Assembly (NCBI GenBank): GCA_022824465.1
Contig: JAJDZV010000004.1
Span: 496,001-560,000 of the forward strand
DNA length: 64,000 nucleotides
DNA from: Anaerolineae bacterium
GTDB taxonomy: Bacteria; Chloroflexota; Anaerolineae; Aggregatilineales; Phototrophicaceae
Reading direction: 5' to 3'
In this document: one piece after another, positions 1 to 7,713 of the stretch
Position numbering within the stretch: the first letter of the stretch is position 1
How the letters are laid out: every line of letters starts with the position of its first letter
Program-made: the position numbers and the translations under genes
Notes under the pieces: generated by a model
Database searches by the model: none
What the model was told of the DNA's origin: nothing
The model's input: only the letters and a program-made list of their open reading frames with translations

Positions 1-483
1 CACCAGCCCTGAAGCAGCTTCAAAGTTGGTGGTGGCGACTTGCACGCCGATGATGAAATCGCCGGCGACAAATTCGTCGACATTAGCGAAGCGGTCTTCA
101 CCAACGCGCACCATGAATTTCTGCGAGAGGTCGATATAGCCGATAGAGTAGTCGACGATCTGGGCGCGCTCTTCGGTGATGGTGATGCCGTCCGCCGCCA
201 TGTCGTACTCGCCATTGGAGACAGCCACGATCATGCCTTCCCAACTGGTCTCGATGAAATCCAGCTGGCAGTTCAGCAACTCGCAGATGACGCCCAGGGT
301 GTCGTAGTCCCATCCAACAGCTTCGCCGGTTTCTTCATCAATCACGTTAAAGGGCATATAGGCGTTTTCGACGGCCACCGTGACGACTCGTCCGTCGAGG
401 TCGGGCAAATGCCCATCGGCGGCCAAGGGCATGGCCGCAAGCAACAAGAGTAAGAACAGAGTCAAATGCTTCGCCTTGAACAT
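1..483 (-). CDS. Amino-acid ABC transporter substrate-binding protein, C-terminus cut by window edge
   Basis: The minus strand from the ATG at 483 reads 161 codons without a stop to the window edge. It opens with a signal peptide (MFKAKHLTLFLLLLLAAMPLAA), followed by a family-3 solute-binding core: 'TVAVENAYMPFNVIDE', 'GWDYDTLGVICELLNC' and 'WEGMIVAVSNGEYDMAADGI'. The run 'ITEERAQIVDYSIGYIDL' is typical of polar amino-acid binding proteins. A GGAGG stands 5-9 bases before the ATG. The protein would capture an amino acid outside the membrane for an ABC importer whose permease and ATPase genes, if linked, lie beyond the left edge. The family is clear; the substrate cannot be read from this part. 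Confidence 0.88.
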   Translation of the reverse strand, partial: MFKAKHLTLFLLLLLAAMPLAADGHLPDLDGRVVTVAVENAYMPFNVIDEETGEAVGWDYDTLGVICELLNCQLDFIETSWEGMIVAVSNGEYDMAADGITITEERAQIVDYSIGYIDLSQKFMVRVGEDRFANVDEFVAGDFIIGVQVATTNFEAASGLV

Positions 484-1054
484 GAGAATCCTCCGCTTAA
501 TGCGCCACTGGGTGCTGACGGCGCTTTCAGTAAGAACATTCTATCATCTTTTGTGGCGCTGTCCTAGCTGGCGCGTCCGGCCGGCGCGCGTTCGCCAGCG
601 GCTGTCGCCGTCATAGCCGCTGTGACCGCTTGCTTATCAGTAAAGAAAAAGGTGGACGCAGTATGGAAAAGTACTGATAGAAGCGGGATTGAGTATGGAG
701 TTTCGACAGTCGATTGCGGCCGGAGTGGCATGCACTATCGATACAGTATCGATATAGCAAGCTGCGCGGGCGGGTTCGACGATTTTTGGGCTTCGAAAGC
801 AGGATTTGAGTATGGCTCATATTGTGTTTGGGTTGGGCGCTGGGCATGTGAATGGGCGTTCATGGATGACGGTTTTGGGACTCACTCATTTCGAGATTAT
901 CGGGCGACAGGCCTTGTGCATTTGACGGGCCCGGGGGACGAGCCACCGGAGTCGGTTGAAAGACACCTCCACCGCCCGGCCCCTTGCCCCCATCAAGACT
1001 GAGGACGGGACAGTTCTGGGATCGGAGCGCGCGGCGGTTTACCTCACGCCCCGG

Positions 1055-1082
1055 CCCCCTCTCCGAATCATCAGAGAGGGGG
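1055..1082. repeat. Intergenic C-rich/G-rich hairpin
   Basis: CCCCCTCTC at 1055-1063 pairs perfectly with GAGAGGGGG at 1074-1082 around a 10-base loop. The flanks carry GCGCGC on both sides (about 1027 and 1084). The motif resembles the pyrimidine-rich arms of the element at 35748-35885, so both may belong to one small dispersed repeat family. No T-run follows on either strand, so it is not a convincing terminator. Confidence 0.45.
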
Positions 1083-1330
1083 AGCGCGCGGCACGAAGAT
1101 TGAATCATTTGCGCACTTTTGTGTGTCCTTCACGAGATAATGCGCCAGTTGTTGATAGAGTTGCGCTTCTCCGTTGACAGGGCGAAGGGCTGTGAATCGG
1201 GTAGAAAAACACGTCCGGTCCTCCGCCAATCAAGAGGGAACGGGAGCTTGCTTTCCTCAAAAGCTATCGGTGAAAGCCCCTCACAGTTTATGGGGTCACG
1301 TAGACGTGGACCTTCGGGAACGGATGTTGA

Positions 1331-1471
1331 ATCCAGCGTAGCATCTTCTTGGCGGGCAAAGGCGACTATATAGTCGCGTATTGGGAGATTTGCCAAGATG
1401 CAGAAGAGAAGCCGGACGCGATGTCGTGGGTGATTCACGAAGATATGATCACGGCCCTTCGGGCAAACTGA
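1331..1471 (+). pseudogene. Possible gene remnant, no start codon
   Basis: Between a TGA at 1328 and a TGA at 1469 one frame reads '...GDYIVAYWEICQDAEEKPDAM...' and ends 'HEDMITALRAN'. The balanced acidic and aromatic composition looks like real protein, unlike the Arg-rich shadow frames around it. There is no in-frame start with a ribosome binding site. I do not recognise the family. It may be the tail of a lost gene or chance. Confidence 0.25.
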
Positions 1472-1714
1472 TGCGTGCGCGCCAAGGCAGGCCCCTACCT
1501 CAAGAGGTTTCTGAGACTGGACTATTGGTTGACATGTCGTCGACTTTCACCACTCTCCTAAGTCGTCATGGCATTTGACAATCCATGAACGCGGTCTATT
1601 ATCAGGGGCAGGTTGACGCGAGGCTGAGAATAGCGATTGGGACCAGACTGTTGGCGCGACAGCCGCTACGGCGCCGGATGAGGCGGGCGTCAAGGTTGGT
1701 TGCGGGAGAATGAT

Positions 1715-2860
1715 GTGACCGTTTCACACTGGCAGCAGGCGGAACAAGAAGAGCGCGAAGTTGACTTTCTGGTGGTCGGCGCGGGTTTGGCGGGCTGTAC
1801 TGCCGCCTACATAGCCAAGCATGTCCACAATCGCGATGTCGTCATCATCGATGCGCGCGATGTCGCACTGGGCGCCAGCGGACGCAACGCCGGCTTCATG
1901 ATTAGCGGGCTGGATACCTATTACCATCGGGCGATCGAACGGTACGGCGCCGCGGTCGCGCGCGAGGTGTGGGGGATGTCTGAGCGCAGCTTCAGCCTCT
2001 GGCGCGAGTTCATCGAGAACAGTCCCTTTGATGTGCCGATTGACAATTGCGGATCGATGCTGTTGGCGGAAACCGAGCAAGAAGCCAGGGAATTGGAACT
2101 TGCCGCGCGCGCCATGAATGGCGACAGCATCAGCATCGAATACTACAGTCGGGATCCACAGGGAAGGGGTTATCACGCCGCGATCGAACAGCCGCTGGAC
2201 GCTGGCGTTCAGCCCTATCTCTTGGTTAAGTCCATCCTGACGCAATGCGACGCGGAGGTGGTCGCAAATAACGAGTTGTATCGGCTGGAGCAGAAGGGCG
2301 ATGAGGCGCGCGTCCACACGCGCAAAGCGCTTTACCGGGCGCAATATGTCATGCTCTGCACCAACGCCTGGTCGCCAACTATCGATCCTTTCTTTGCGGG
2401 CAAGGTGCTGCCGACGCGCGCCCAGTGCTTGGTCACCGAGCCGCTTGATCATGTCCCCGTGCCTTACTGCGGCTATAGCGACTATGGCTACAATTATTAC
2501 CGCAGCACATTTGACGGGCGGTTTCTGTTGGGCGGCGGCCGGAGGATGTTCCGCGACGAAGAGAACGATACCACCGAGGATCGGCTGAATCCCAAGGTTC
2601 AAGCCTGGCTAGACGATTATCTGCGCAAGTATTTCCCGGATGTCACGGCGCCAATCGCGCAGCGCTGGAGCGGCATCATGGGTTTCAGTTGTGATGGACT
2701 GCCGTTGGTTGGCACACTGCCGGGGAAGCCGAGAATTGGCTTCGCTGTCGGTTTTACCGGGCACGGTTTGGCGCTCGCGGGCGCATCGGCAGAGCGGGCG
2801 GTGGACCGGCTGCTGCATGGCGTTTCGGCTGGCGCTGTCGATAGCGCGCGGCTTGATTGA
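1715..2860 (+). CDS. FAD-dependent amine/amino-acid oxidoreductase (DAO family)
   Basis: The N-terminus has the dinucleotide-binding fingerprint 'DFLVVGAGLAGCTAA' (GxGxxG), then 'VVIIDARDVALGASGRNAGF', the ASGRNAG signature of the DAO fold. The C-terminal flavin-contact segment is 'RWSGIMGFSCDGLPLVG', with 'VGFTGHGLALAGASAERA' after it. This layout matches the gamma-glutamylputrescine oxidase/PuuB-like and glycine-oxidase-like branch. Such enzymes oxidise an amine or amino acid with FAD, but the substrate cannot be fixed. GGGAG at 1704-1708 is six bases before the GTG at 1715, so I prefer that start to the in-frame TTG at 1700. At about 381 residues the protein is full length. It stands alone, convergent with the response regulator. 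Confidence 0.85.
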   Translation: MTVSHWQQAEQEEREVDFLVVGAGLAGCTAAYIAKHVHNRDVVIIDARDVALGASGRNAGFMISGLDTYYHRAIERYGAAVAREVWGMSERSFSLWREFIENSPFDVPIDNCGSMLLAETEQEARELELAARAMNGDSISIEYYSRDPQGRGYHAAIEQPLDAGVQPYLLVKSILTQCDAEVVANNELYRLEQKGDEARVHTRKALYRAQYVMLCTNAWSPTIDPFFAGKVLPTRAQCLVTEPLDHVPVPYCGYSDYGYNYYRSTFDGRFLLGGGRRMFRDEENDTTEDRLNPKVQAWLDDYLRKYFPDVTAPIAQRWSGIMGFSCDGLPLVGTLPGKPRIGFAVGFTGHGLALAGASAERAVDRLLHGVSAGAVDSARLD

Positions 2861-2882
2861 CCTTGGCAAGCTCACGCCGCCT

Positions 2883-3566
2883 TCATTCTTCGCGCAGGAC
2901 ATAACCGACGCCTCGCACGGTGTGGATCAAGCGCGCGCCTTTGCCGATTTCGGTCTTTTGACGCAGGTAGCGCACGTAAACTTCGATAATGTTGCTCTCG
3001 CCGCCAAAGTCATAGCCCCAGACGCGGTCGAAGATGATATCGCGGGTCAATACTTGCCCCGGGTTGCGCATGAAGAGCTCCAGCAGTTCATATTCTTTGG
3101 CGGTCAAATTGACAGGCGTATCGGCGCGGAATGCGCGATGGGCGCCGGTGTCGAGGGACAAGTCTGAAAAGCGCAGGATCTCGGGTTGAGAGACGGGCGG
3201 GGAGCGTCTCAAGAGCGCGCGCACGCGGGCCAACAGTTCCGCAAAGGAGAAGGGCTTCAAGAGGTAGTCGTCGGCGCCGGCGTCGAGACCGCTGACGCGA
3301 TCGCGAACATCGTCGCGCGCCGTCAGCATCAAAATGGCGACATCGCCGGCTTCGCGCAATCGCCGACATACTTCCAAGCCGTCGAGTCCGCCGGGCAGCA
3401 TCCAGTCCAGGATCACCAGGTCCGGGGGGTTATCGCGCGCGGCGGCAAGACCAGCCCTGCCGTCGGCGGCGATGCTGACCCGAAAGCCTTCATAGATCAA
3501 TCCGCGTTCAATATCGCGGGCGATTCGCTCCTCGTCTTCAATGATAAGAATCCGTTGGCGCGCCAT
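2883..3566 (-). CDS. OmpR-family two-component response regulator (orphan)
   Basis: The receiver domain (residues about 4-115) shows the acidic pair in '[14 protein letters not shown]', the phospho-acceptor Asp in '[13 protein letters not shown]', Thr in 'ILMLTARDD' and Lys in '[10 protein letters not shown]'. A winged-helix DNA-binding domain follows, with '[21 protein letters not shown]' cut by me into its known pattern and '[11 protein letters not shown]' with '[12 protein letters not shown]' at the end. GGGAGG at 3571-3576 lies four bases before the ATG at 3566, so the upstream in-frame ATG at 3578 is unlikely. No histidine kinase adjoins it; its partner must be encoded elsewhere. Confidence 0.93.
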   Translation of the reverse strand: MARQRILIIEDEERIARDIERGLIYEGFRVSIAADGRAGLAAARDNPPDLVILDWMLPGGLDGLEVCRRLREAGDVAILMLTARDDVRDRVSGLDAGADDYLLKPFSFAELLARVRALLRRSPPVSQPEILRFSDLSLDTGAHRAFRADTPVNLTAKEYELLELFMRNPGQVLTRDIIFDRVWGYDFGGESNIIEVYVRYLRQKTEIGKGARLIHTVRGVGYVLREE

Positions 3567-3762
3567 GCGTCCTCCCATTACAACATGCTATGCCGCAGAT
3601 GATACTCGCAAAGCATGAGAGAGAGCTTAAGATTATTTCACTGGTAGCGCTTCGGCAATCAATGAGCGACAGGGCGGAGAGCCGCGGCGCCCCGGCACTT
3701 GCGCGGAAGCGACGCGTTCGGCATGCGACTGCGAAGGACTGGCGCCAAGCGAAGCCGCGCGA

Positions 3763-4911
3763 CTACCACTCCGCTACCGAGCCATCCTTACGGCGCCAAC
3801 GGGGGTTGCGCCAGCGAAAGGCATGGTCGGAGGCGGCGCGCAGCTTGCCCTCGTCGATTTCGATGCCCAGGCCTGGCGCTGTTGGCAGGGCGACAAAGCC
3901 ATCGTCATAGTTGAAGACAGAGGGATCGGCGAGGTAGTCCAGCAGGTCGGCCTGCCTGTTGTAATGCAAGCCGAGGCTCTGCTCTTGAATCAGGGCGTTG
4001 TAGGCGACCGCGTCTACCTGCAAGCATGACGCCAGCGCGATGGGGCCCAGGGGGCAATGCGGCGCCAGCGCGACGTCGTAAGCTTCAGCCATGGCGGCGA
4101 TGCGTAATACTTCGGAGATGCCGCCGGCGTGGGAGACATCTGGTTGGATGATATCGACGCTGCCTTCCGCCAGGATGGTCTTGAAATCCCAACGCGAGTA
4201 CAAACGCTCGCCGGTGGCAATCGGAATGGAGGTCGAGCGCTTGAGGTCCAGCAATGACTCGTTGTGCATGGGCAGGATGGGCTCTTCGACGAACATTAGG
4301 TGATACGGTTCCAGTTCGCGAATTAGCATCTTTGCCATCGGCTTGTGAACGCGGCCATGAAAGTCGACCGCGATGCTGAAGTCGTTGCCGACCGTTTCGC
4401 GCACGGAGGCCACGCGCGCGACCGCTTCGTCGATATGAGCGAATGTGTCCATATAGTGGACTTCATTGACGGCGCCCATCTTGACGGCGGTCAAGCCGTC
4501 GTCGCGTCGTTCAAGCGCCGCCTGCGCCACGTCGGCGGGGCGATCGCCACCGATGCCGGCATAGATCTGCACTTTGTCGCGCACTTTGCCGCCCAGCAAT
4601 TCGTAGATTGGCGCGCTGTGGAACTTGCCCTTGATATCCCAGAGCGCCTGGTTGACGCCGGCGATGGCGCTCATCATGACGGGACCGCCGCGATAGAAGC
4701 GGGCGCGAAACAGGGTCTGCCAGATGTCTTCGATTTGCCGCGGGTCGCGGCCCAGCAGGTAGTCGGACATGTCTTCGACGGCGCCGCGTACCGTGCCGGC
4801 CTGCCCTTCTACGATCGGTTCGCCCCAGCCGCTGAGGCCTTCGTCCGTCGAGATTTTGAGAAACAGCCAGCGCGGCGGGACGGTGAAGAGCTCTAACTCG
4901 GTGATTTTCAT
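3763..4911 (-). CDS. dgoD: D-galactonate dehydratase (enolase superfamily)
   Basis: This 382-residue protein converts D-galactonate to 2-dehydro-3-deoxy-galactonate. Its catalytic residues fall at the same numbers as in E. coli DgoD: D183 and H185 in 'AVDFHGR', E209 in 'FVEEPI', E235 in 'TGERLY', H285 in 'APHCPLGP' and E310 in 'LIQEQS'. Asp, Glu and Glu bind Mg2+; His185 and His285 act as base and acid. Length and residue spacing leave little doubt about the subgroup. The kinase and aldolase of the DeLey-Doudoroff route are not adjacent. Confidence 0.93.
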   Translation of the reverse strand: MKITELELFTVPPRWLFLKISTDEGLSGWGEPIVEGQAGTVRGAVEDMSDYLLGRDPRQIEDIWQTLFRARFYRGGPVMMSAIAGVNQALWDIKGKFHSAPIYELLGGKVRDKVQIYAGIGGDRPADVAQAALERRDDGLTAVKMGAVNEVHYMDTFAHIDEAVARVASVRETVGNDFSIAVDFHGRVHKPMAKMLIRELEPYHLMFVEEPILPMHNESLLDLKRSTSIPIATGERLYSRWDFKTILAEGSVDIIQPDVSHAGGISEVLRIAAMAEAYDVALAPHCPLGPIALASCLQVDAVAYNALIQEQSLGLHYNRQADLLDYLADPSVFNYDDGFVALPTAPGLGIEIDEGKLRAASDHAFRWRNPRWRRKDGSVAEW

Positions 4912-5002
4912 TTAGCGCCTCTGAATCGAACACAGGCATACGACACATGGATTATAATTGGATTGAGAAGGCTAACACACCCTGGGGAGAAAGGCGCGGT
5001 TC

Positions 5003-6397
5003 TTGAAGCACGTTAGCGGTCTCCTTCGTCGCCGGTTGCTGCTACCGGTCGTATTGTTTTGCCTGTTGTTCATGCAGCTTGCGGGACCAGCGGTCGCCGC
5101 GACGACCGATGAGACGAGCGCAGGCGTCAAGTCGTTCGTGCCGCTGATGTTCGCGCTGGGGATCATATTGCTGGCGTCGCGCACCGGCGGCGCAATCGCC
5201 CGGCGCCTCAATCAACCGCGCGTGCTTGGTCAGCTGGTTGTCGGCGTCATTTTGGGACCCACGGTGCTGGACATGCTGCACTGGGGGGTGCTGCAAGGCG
5301 TGGATTTGCAGCATACAATCAAGGAACTGGCGGAGTTGGGCGTGCTGCTGTTGATGTTCAACATCGGCTTGGAAGTGCACTTTTCTGAACTGGTGAAGGT
5401 CGGCCGGGTGGCGGTCTTTGCTGGCATTTTGGGCGTGGTCGCGCCAGTTGTTCTGACGGTGATTGTCGTCCTTCCCGCGGGTCACAATTGGCTGCCCGCG
5501 TTCTTTGCTGGGGTGACGCTCGCCGCGACTTCCGTCAGCATTTCGGCACAAGTCTTGCTGGAGCTCGGCTTTCTGCACACGAAAGAAGGCACCGCCCTCT
5601 TGGCCACTGCCTTGATCGACGATGTGCTGGCGATCCTGGCGGTGTCGCTGACGCTCGTGGTGGCTGGGGCCGGCGGCGCGGACCAGCAAGCTGACTTCAG
5701 CCAATTGATCGTGATCATCGCGCAAATGGGCGCCTATATCGTCATCGCGTTTCTGATCGCCTGGAATTGGCTGCCTAGGGCGCTGGTATGGATCCGGCAG
5801 AAGCCGCAGTTGAATCAAGCTTATGGGATACCGATATTCGCCCTGATATGCGCCTTGCTTTTCGGCTGGTCGGCGGAATTCCTGGGCGGGGTGGCGGCGA
5901 TCACCGGCTCATTCATCGCGGGGGTCGGCTTGAGCCGGATTACGACAGGCGGCATAAAGACTGAGATTGAAGAGTCGATTAGCAGTCTGGCTTATGTCTT
6001 CCTGGTTCCGATATTCTTCGTCGATGTCGGGTTGGAGACGGATCTGAGCAACTTTCCGCTGGACGCGCTGCCCTTCATGCTGGCGCTGCTGCTGATGGCG
6101 GTAATCAGCAAGGTGTTCGGCGCTGGATTCGGCGCCAGGATGGGCGGCTTCGACCTGCGCGAATCTTTGCGCGTGGGCGTCTGCATGGTCTCGCGCGGGG
6201 AAGTGGGATTGATCATCATATCGATCGGCCTGTCGAGCGGCATTTTGGATAGCAGCAGCGAGCTTTACGCGTCGTTGTTCATGGTCATCTTGCTCACGAC
6301 GGTATTGACCCCGCCCATGGTCCGTTGGGTATTCCAGGGCGCAAGCACAGGCGCGGGCAGCCATCCTGTTCTCGCCCCGAGCGCAAGAGGCGAGTGA
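5003..6397 (+). CDS. CPA2-family cation/proton antiporter
   Basis: After a hydrophobic N-terminus that may be cleaved (VLFCLLFMQLAGPAVAA), the protein has about 11-12 membrane segments. The order is typical of KefB/GerN-type exchangers: 'QPRVLGQLVVGVILGPTVLD' early, 'GVLLLMFNIGLEV', 'TLAATSVSISAQVL', 'TALIDDVLAILAVSLT' with the DD ion-binding pair, and 'RGEVGLIIISIGL' late. It should exchange Na+ or K+ for H+ across the plasma membrane. It lacks the C-terminal TrkA-N domain of Kef proteins. The start is a TTG preceded by GGGGAGAAAGG. The stop lies two bases before the PII-like gene. Confidence 0.9.
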   Translation: MKHVSGLLRRRLLLPVVLFCLLFMQLAGPAVAATTDETSAGVKSFVPLMFALGIILLASRTGGAIARRLNQPRVLGQLVVGVILGPTVLDMLHWGVLQGVDLQHTIKELAELGVLLLMFNIGLEVHFSELVKVGRVAVFAGILGVVAPVVLTVIVVLPAGHNWLPAFFAGVTLAATSVSISAQVLLELGFLHTKEGTALLATALIDDVLAILAVSLTLVVAGAGGADQQADFSQLIVIIAQMGAYIVIAFLIAWNWLPRALVWIRQKPQLNQAYGIPIFALICALLFGWSAEFLGGVAAITGSFIAGVGLSRITTGGIKTEIEESISSLAYVFLVPIFFVDVGLETDLSNFPLDALPFMLALLLMAVISKVFGAGFGARMGGFDLRESLRVGVCMVSRGEVGLIIISIGLSSGILDSSSELYASLFMVILLTTVLTPPMVRWVFQGASTGAGSHPVLAPSARGE

Positions 6398-6399
6398 AA

Positions 6400-6795
6400 A
6401 TGAAACTGATCATTCTGATAACGTCCGATGCGGAGAGTGGCTTGGAAGTGGCAACGCGCTGGCAAGACGTGGGCGCGCCTGGCGTGACCGTCATCAAGAG
6501 CATTGGCTTGTACAGCTTGCAGCGCAAGATCAAGCACGACAGCCTTGAGGTGCCACTGCACATTGCCAGTTCAATGCACAGCTTGATGGCTTACGTGCTG
6601 CGCAACATGGAGAATACCAATCATGTGCTGCTATCGGTCGTGCCGAAGGAGCTGATTCCAACGCTGCTGAACGAGGCGCGGGCGGTCATGGGCGACCTGC
6701 TCGAGCCGAATCACGGCGTGGCATTCGTTGTGCCGCTCGATGAAGCGATCGGCGTCCGCCAGCCCGAAAGCGATACCGACCAGAAGACATCGTAA
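6400..6795 (+). CDS. PII-like signalling protein paired with the antiporter
   Basis: The 131-residue product has the beta-alpha-beta ferredoxin-like layout of PII proteins: strand 'MKLIILITS', then 'GAPGVTVIKSIGLYSLQ', whose GAxGVTV pattern is the PII second strand. 'NHVLLSVVPKELIPTLL' and a final 'GVAFVVPLDEAIGV' complete it. The usual uridylylation Tyr loop is not evident. GAGGCGAG precedes the ATG and the gene starts two bases after the antiporter stop, so the two are co-translated. PII-like proteins of other families bind nucleotides and gate neighbouring transporters. I infer the same role here; the ligand is unknown. Confidence 0.75.
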   Translation: MKLIILITSDAESGLEVATRWQDVGAPGVTVIKSIGLYSLQRKIKHDSLEVPLHIASSMHSLMAYVLRNMENTNHVLLSVVPKELIPTLLNEARAVMGDLLEPNHGVAFVVPLDEAIGVRQPESDTDQKTS

Positions 6796-6807
6796 GACAT
6801 CTCGCTC

Positions 6808-6837
6808 TTGAGCATATTACGCGTCATAAGTTATGAT
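6808..6837 (+). promoter_or_regulatory. Promoter of tRNA-Gln
   Basis: TTGAGC at 6808-6813 and TATGAT at 6832-6837 are separated by 18 bases. Transcription would start near 6844, six bases before the tRNA, which fits a stable-RNA gene with a short 5' trailer. Confidence 0.65.
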
Positions 6838-6849
6838 TGCCCTGTCCAT

Positions 6850-6922
6850 AGGGAAGTAGCTCAATTGGCAGAGCAGGTGCCTTTGGAGCACAAGGTTAAA
6901 GGTTCGAGTCCTTTCTTCCCTG
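6850..6922 (+). tRNA. tRNA-Gln (anticodon UUG)
   Basis: A full 73-base cloverleaf can be folded. The acceptor pairs AGGGAAG with CTTCCCT (7 bp). The D stem is GCTC/GAGC, the anticodon stem GGTGC/GCACA with a G-A mismatch at the top, and the T stem AAAGG/CCTTT with loop TTCGAGT. The anticodon loop CTTTGGA places TTG at 34-36 after T33, giving glutamine (CAA/CAG). Discriminator G73 agrees with glutamine tRNAs. CCA is not encoded. G at position 37, where A is usual, is a mild oddity. Confidence 0.86.
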
Positions 6923-6940
6923 TCTTCATTTGCCCTTAGG

Positions 6941-6967
6941 AGCCCGCCGGCGCGGGCTTCTCTTGTC
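6941..6967 (+). terminator. Terminator after tRNA-Gln
   Basis: AGCCCGC (6941-6947) and GCGGGCT (6952-6958) form a 7-bp stem around CGGC, followed by a weak pyrimidine run TCTCTT. It lies between the tRNA and the convergent dioxygenase gene end at 6982. Confidence 0.5.
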
Positions 6968-6981
6968 GGGGCGGCGTCAGC

Positions 6982-7707
6982 TCACTTCGGCGGATGGAAA
7001 TCGAAGGTCAGGATGCTGCGAATCGCCTCGTGTTTTTCCGCGTGGGGGTGAATCGGCTGGACTGAATGCCAAAGTCGCGAGTCGCGAAAGAGATAGCTGT
7101 CCAGCACCCGTTGTAGCCGAAAGGCAGTCAGCAAGCGACGCTGATCGTCAAGTATTGATACTTCCCCGCCGCGCGCATTCACCAATTCAGCCAAATGTAC
7201 CGCGACATATTCGGCGCCATCGCGATGGAGACCTTCGGGGGTCGGCTGGCCAGCTTCGTTTTCGTTCGCTTTCACGCGGATTAAGTGCGCATGCACTTCC
7301 CAGTCGGCATCGACCTCAGTCGCGGCGAGCGGAAACTGACGAAAATCAAAGCGTATCAATTCCTTCAAGCATGGATTGATACAGGTCGTGTCCAGCAGCG
7401 GCGCGAATCTGCGAACGAAACCGCCGGTAACGGGGTTGATTTCGGCGCTCTGGAAATAATCTTTGTGCGGCAGCCGCGTCAGCTCGCCGGTTGCTGGCGC
7501 GAGCGAAAAGCGCCCGTAGCGCCGGAAGCGATATTTGCCGGCCGCAGGGAGGTATTCGTCGCGCGGCAAATCGCTGTAGTCGATGGTGAGGCTTAGCCAG
7601 GCCTGCCGCATTTCATCGGAGAGCCGGAAGTCGTCGGCGCGCAAGAGGCAGTAGTCTTTCGTCTGCAACTCAGCTTTGATGTCGCGAGCGCTTGAGATGC
7701 CTGTCAT
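6982..7707 (-). CDS. 2-oxoglutarate/Fe(II) dioxygenase (free amino-acid hydroxylase family)
   Basis: The 241-residue protein belongs by its motifs to the 2OG-Fe_Oxy_2 family, which includes the L-isoleucine-4-hydroxylase IDO of Bacillus. The iron triad is visible as His-Arg-Asp in 'PEGLHRDGAEYV' and His in 'SRLWHSVQPI', with the 2-oxoglutarate-binding Arg in 'AIRSILTFDF'. 'GGEVSILDDQRR' between them is also typical of this family. Known members hydroxylate free aliphatic amino acids; the substrate here is open. Its start is six bases from the aminotransferase stop, so it is the third gene of an amidohydrolase-aminotransferase-dioxygenase operon. Confidence 0.82.
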   Translation of the reverse strand: MTGISSARDIKAELQTKDYCLLRADDFRLSDEMRQAWLSLTIDYSDLPRDEYLPAAGKYRFRRYGRFSLAPATGELTRLPHKDYFQSAEINPVTGGFVRRFAPLLDTTCINPCLKELIRFDFRQFPLAATEVDADWEVHAHLIRVKANENEAGQPTPEGLHRDGAEYVAVHLAELVNARGGEVSILDDQRRLLTAFRLQRVLDSYLFRDSRLWHSVQPIHPHAEKHEAIRSILTFDFHPPK

Positions 7708-7713
7708 TGCTGA

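Larger units (their letters stand above)
484..1714. other. Gene-poor 1.2 kb stretch, probably decayed sequence
   Basis: No reading frame here combines a start, a ribosome binding site and protein-like composition over a useful length. It holds a hairpin at 1055-1082, a double palindrome (TATCGATA-CAG-TATCGATA) at 736-754 and a perfect 16-bp palindrome at 1362-1377. A short protein-like frame lies at 1331-1471 and has no start codon. The mixture of hairpins and truncated frames suggests degraded mobile or duplicated DNA. The far end must also carry the promoter of the oxidoreductase gene at 1715. Confidence 0.5.

Noticed and set aside
40..453. Plus-strand 137-codon open frame at the left edge
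   Set aside because: It is the antisense shadow of the signal-peptide-bearing binding protein on the minus strand, which has a ribosome site and family motifs.
622..1002. Plus-strand 126-codon open frame
   Set aside because: Composition is not protein-like, there is no ribosome site, and it runs through palindromes and repeat-like sequence.
1130..1438. Minus-strand 102-codon open frame
   Set aside because: It is antisense to the more protein-like short frame at 1331-1471, and lacks a start signal and any recognisable motif.
5042..5818. Minus-strand 258-codon open frame
   Set aside because: His/Gln/Arg-rich antisense shadow of the antiporter.
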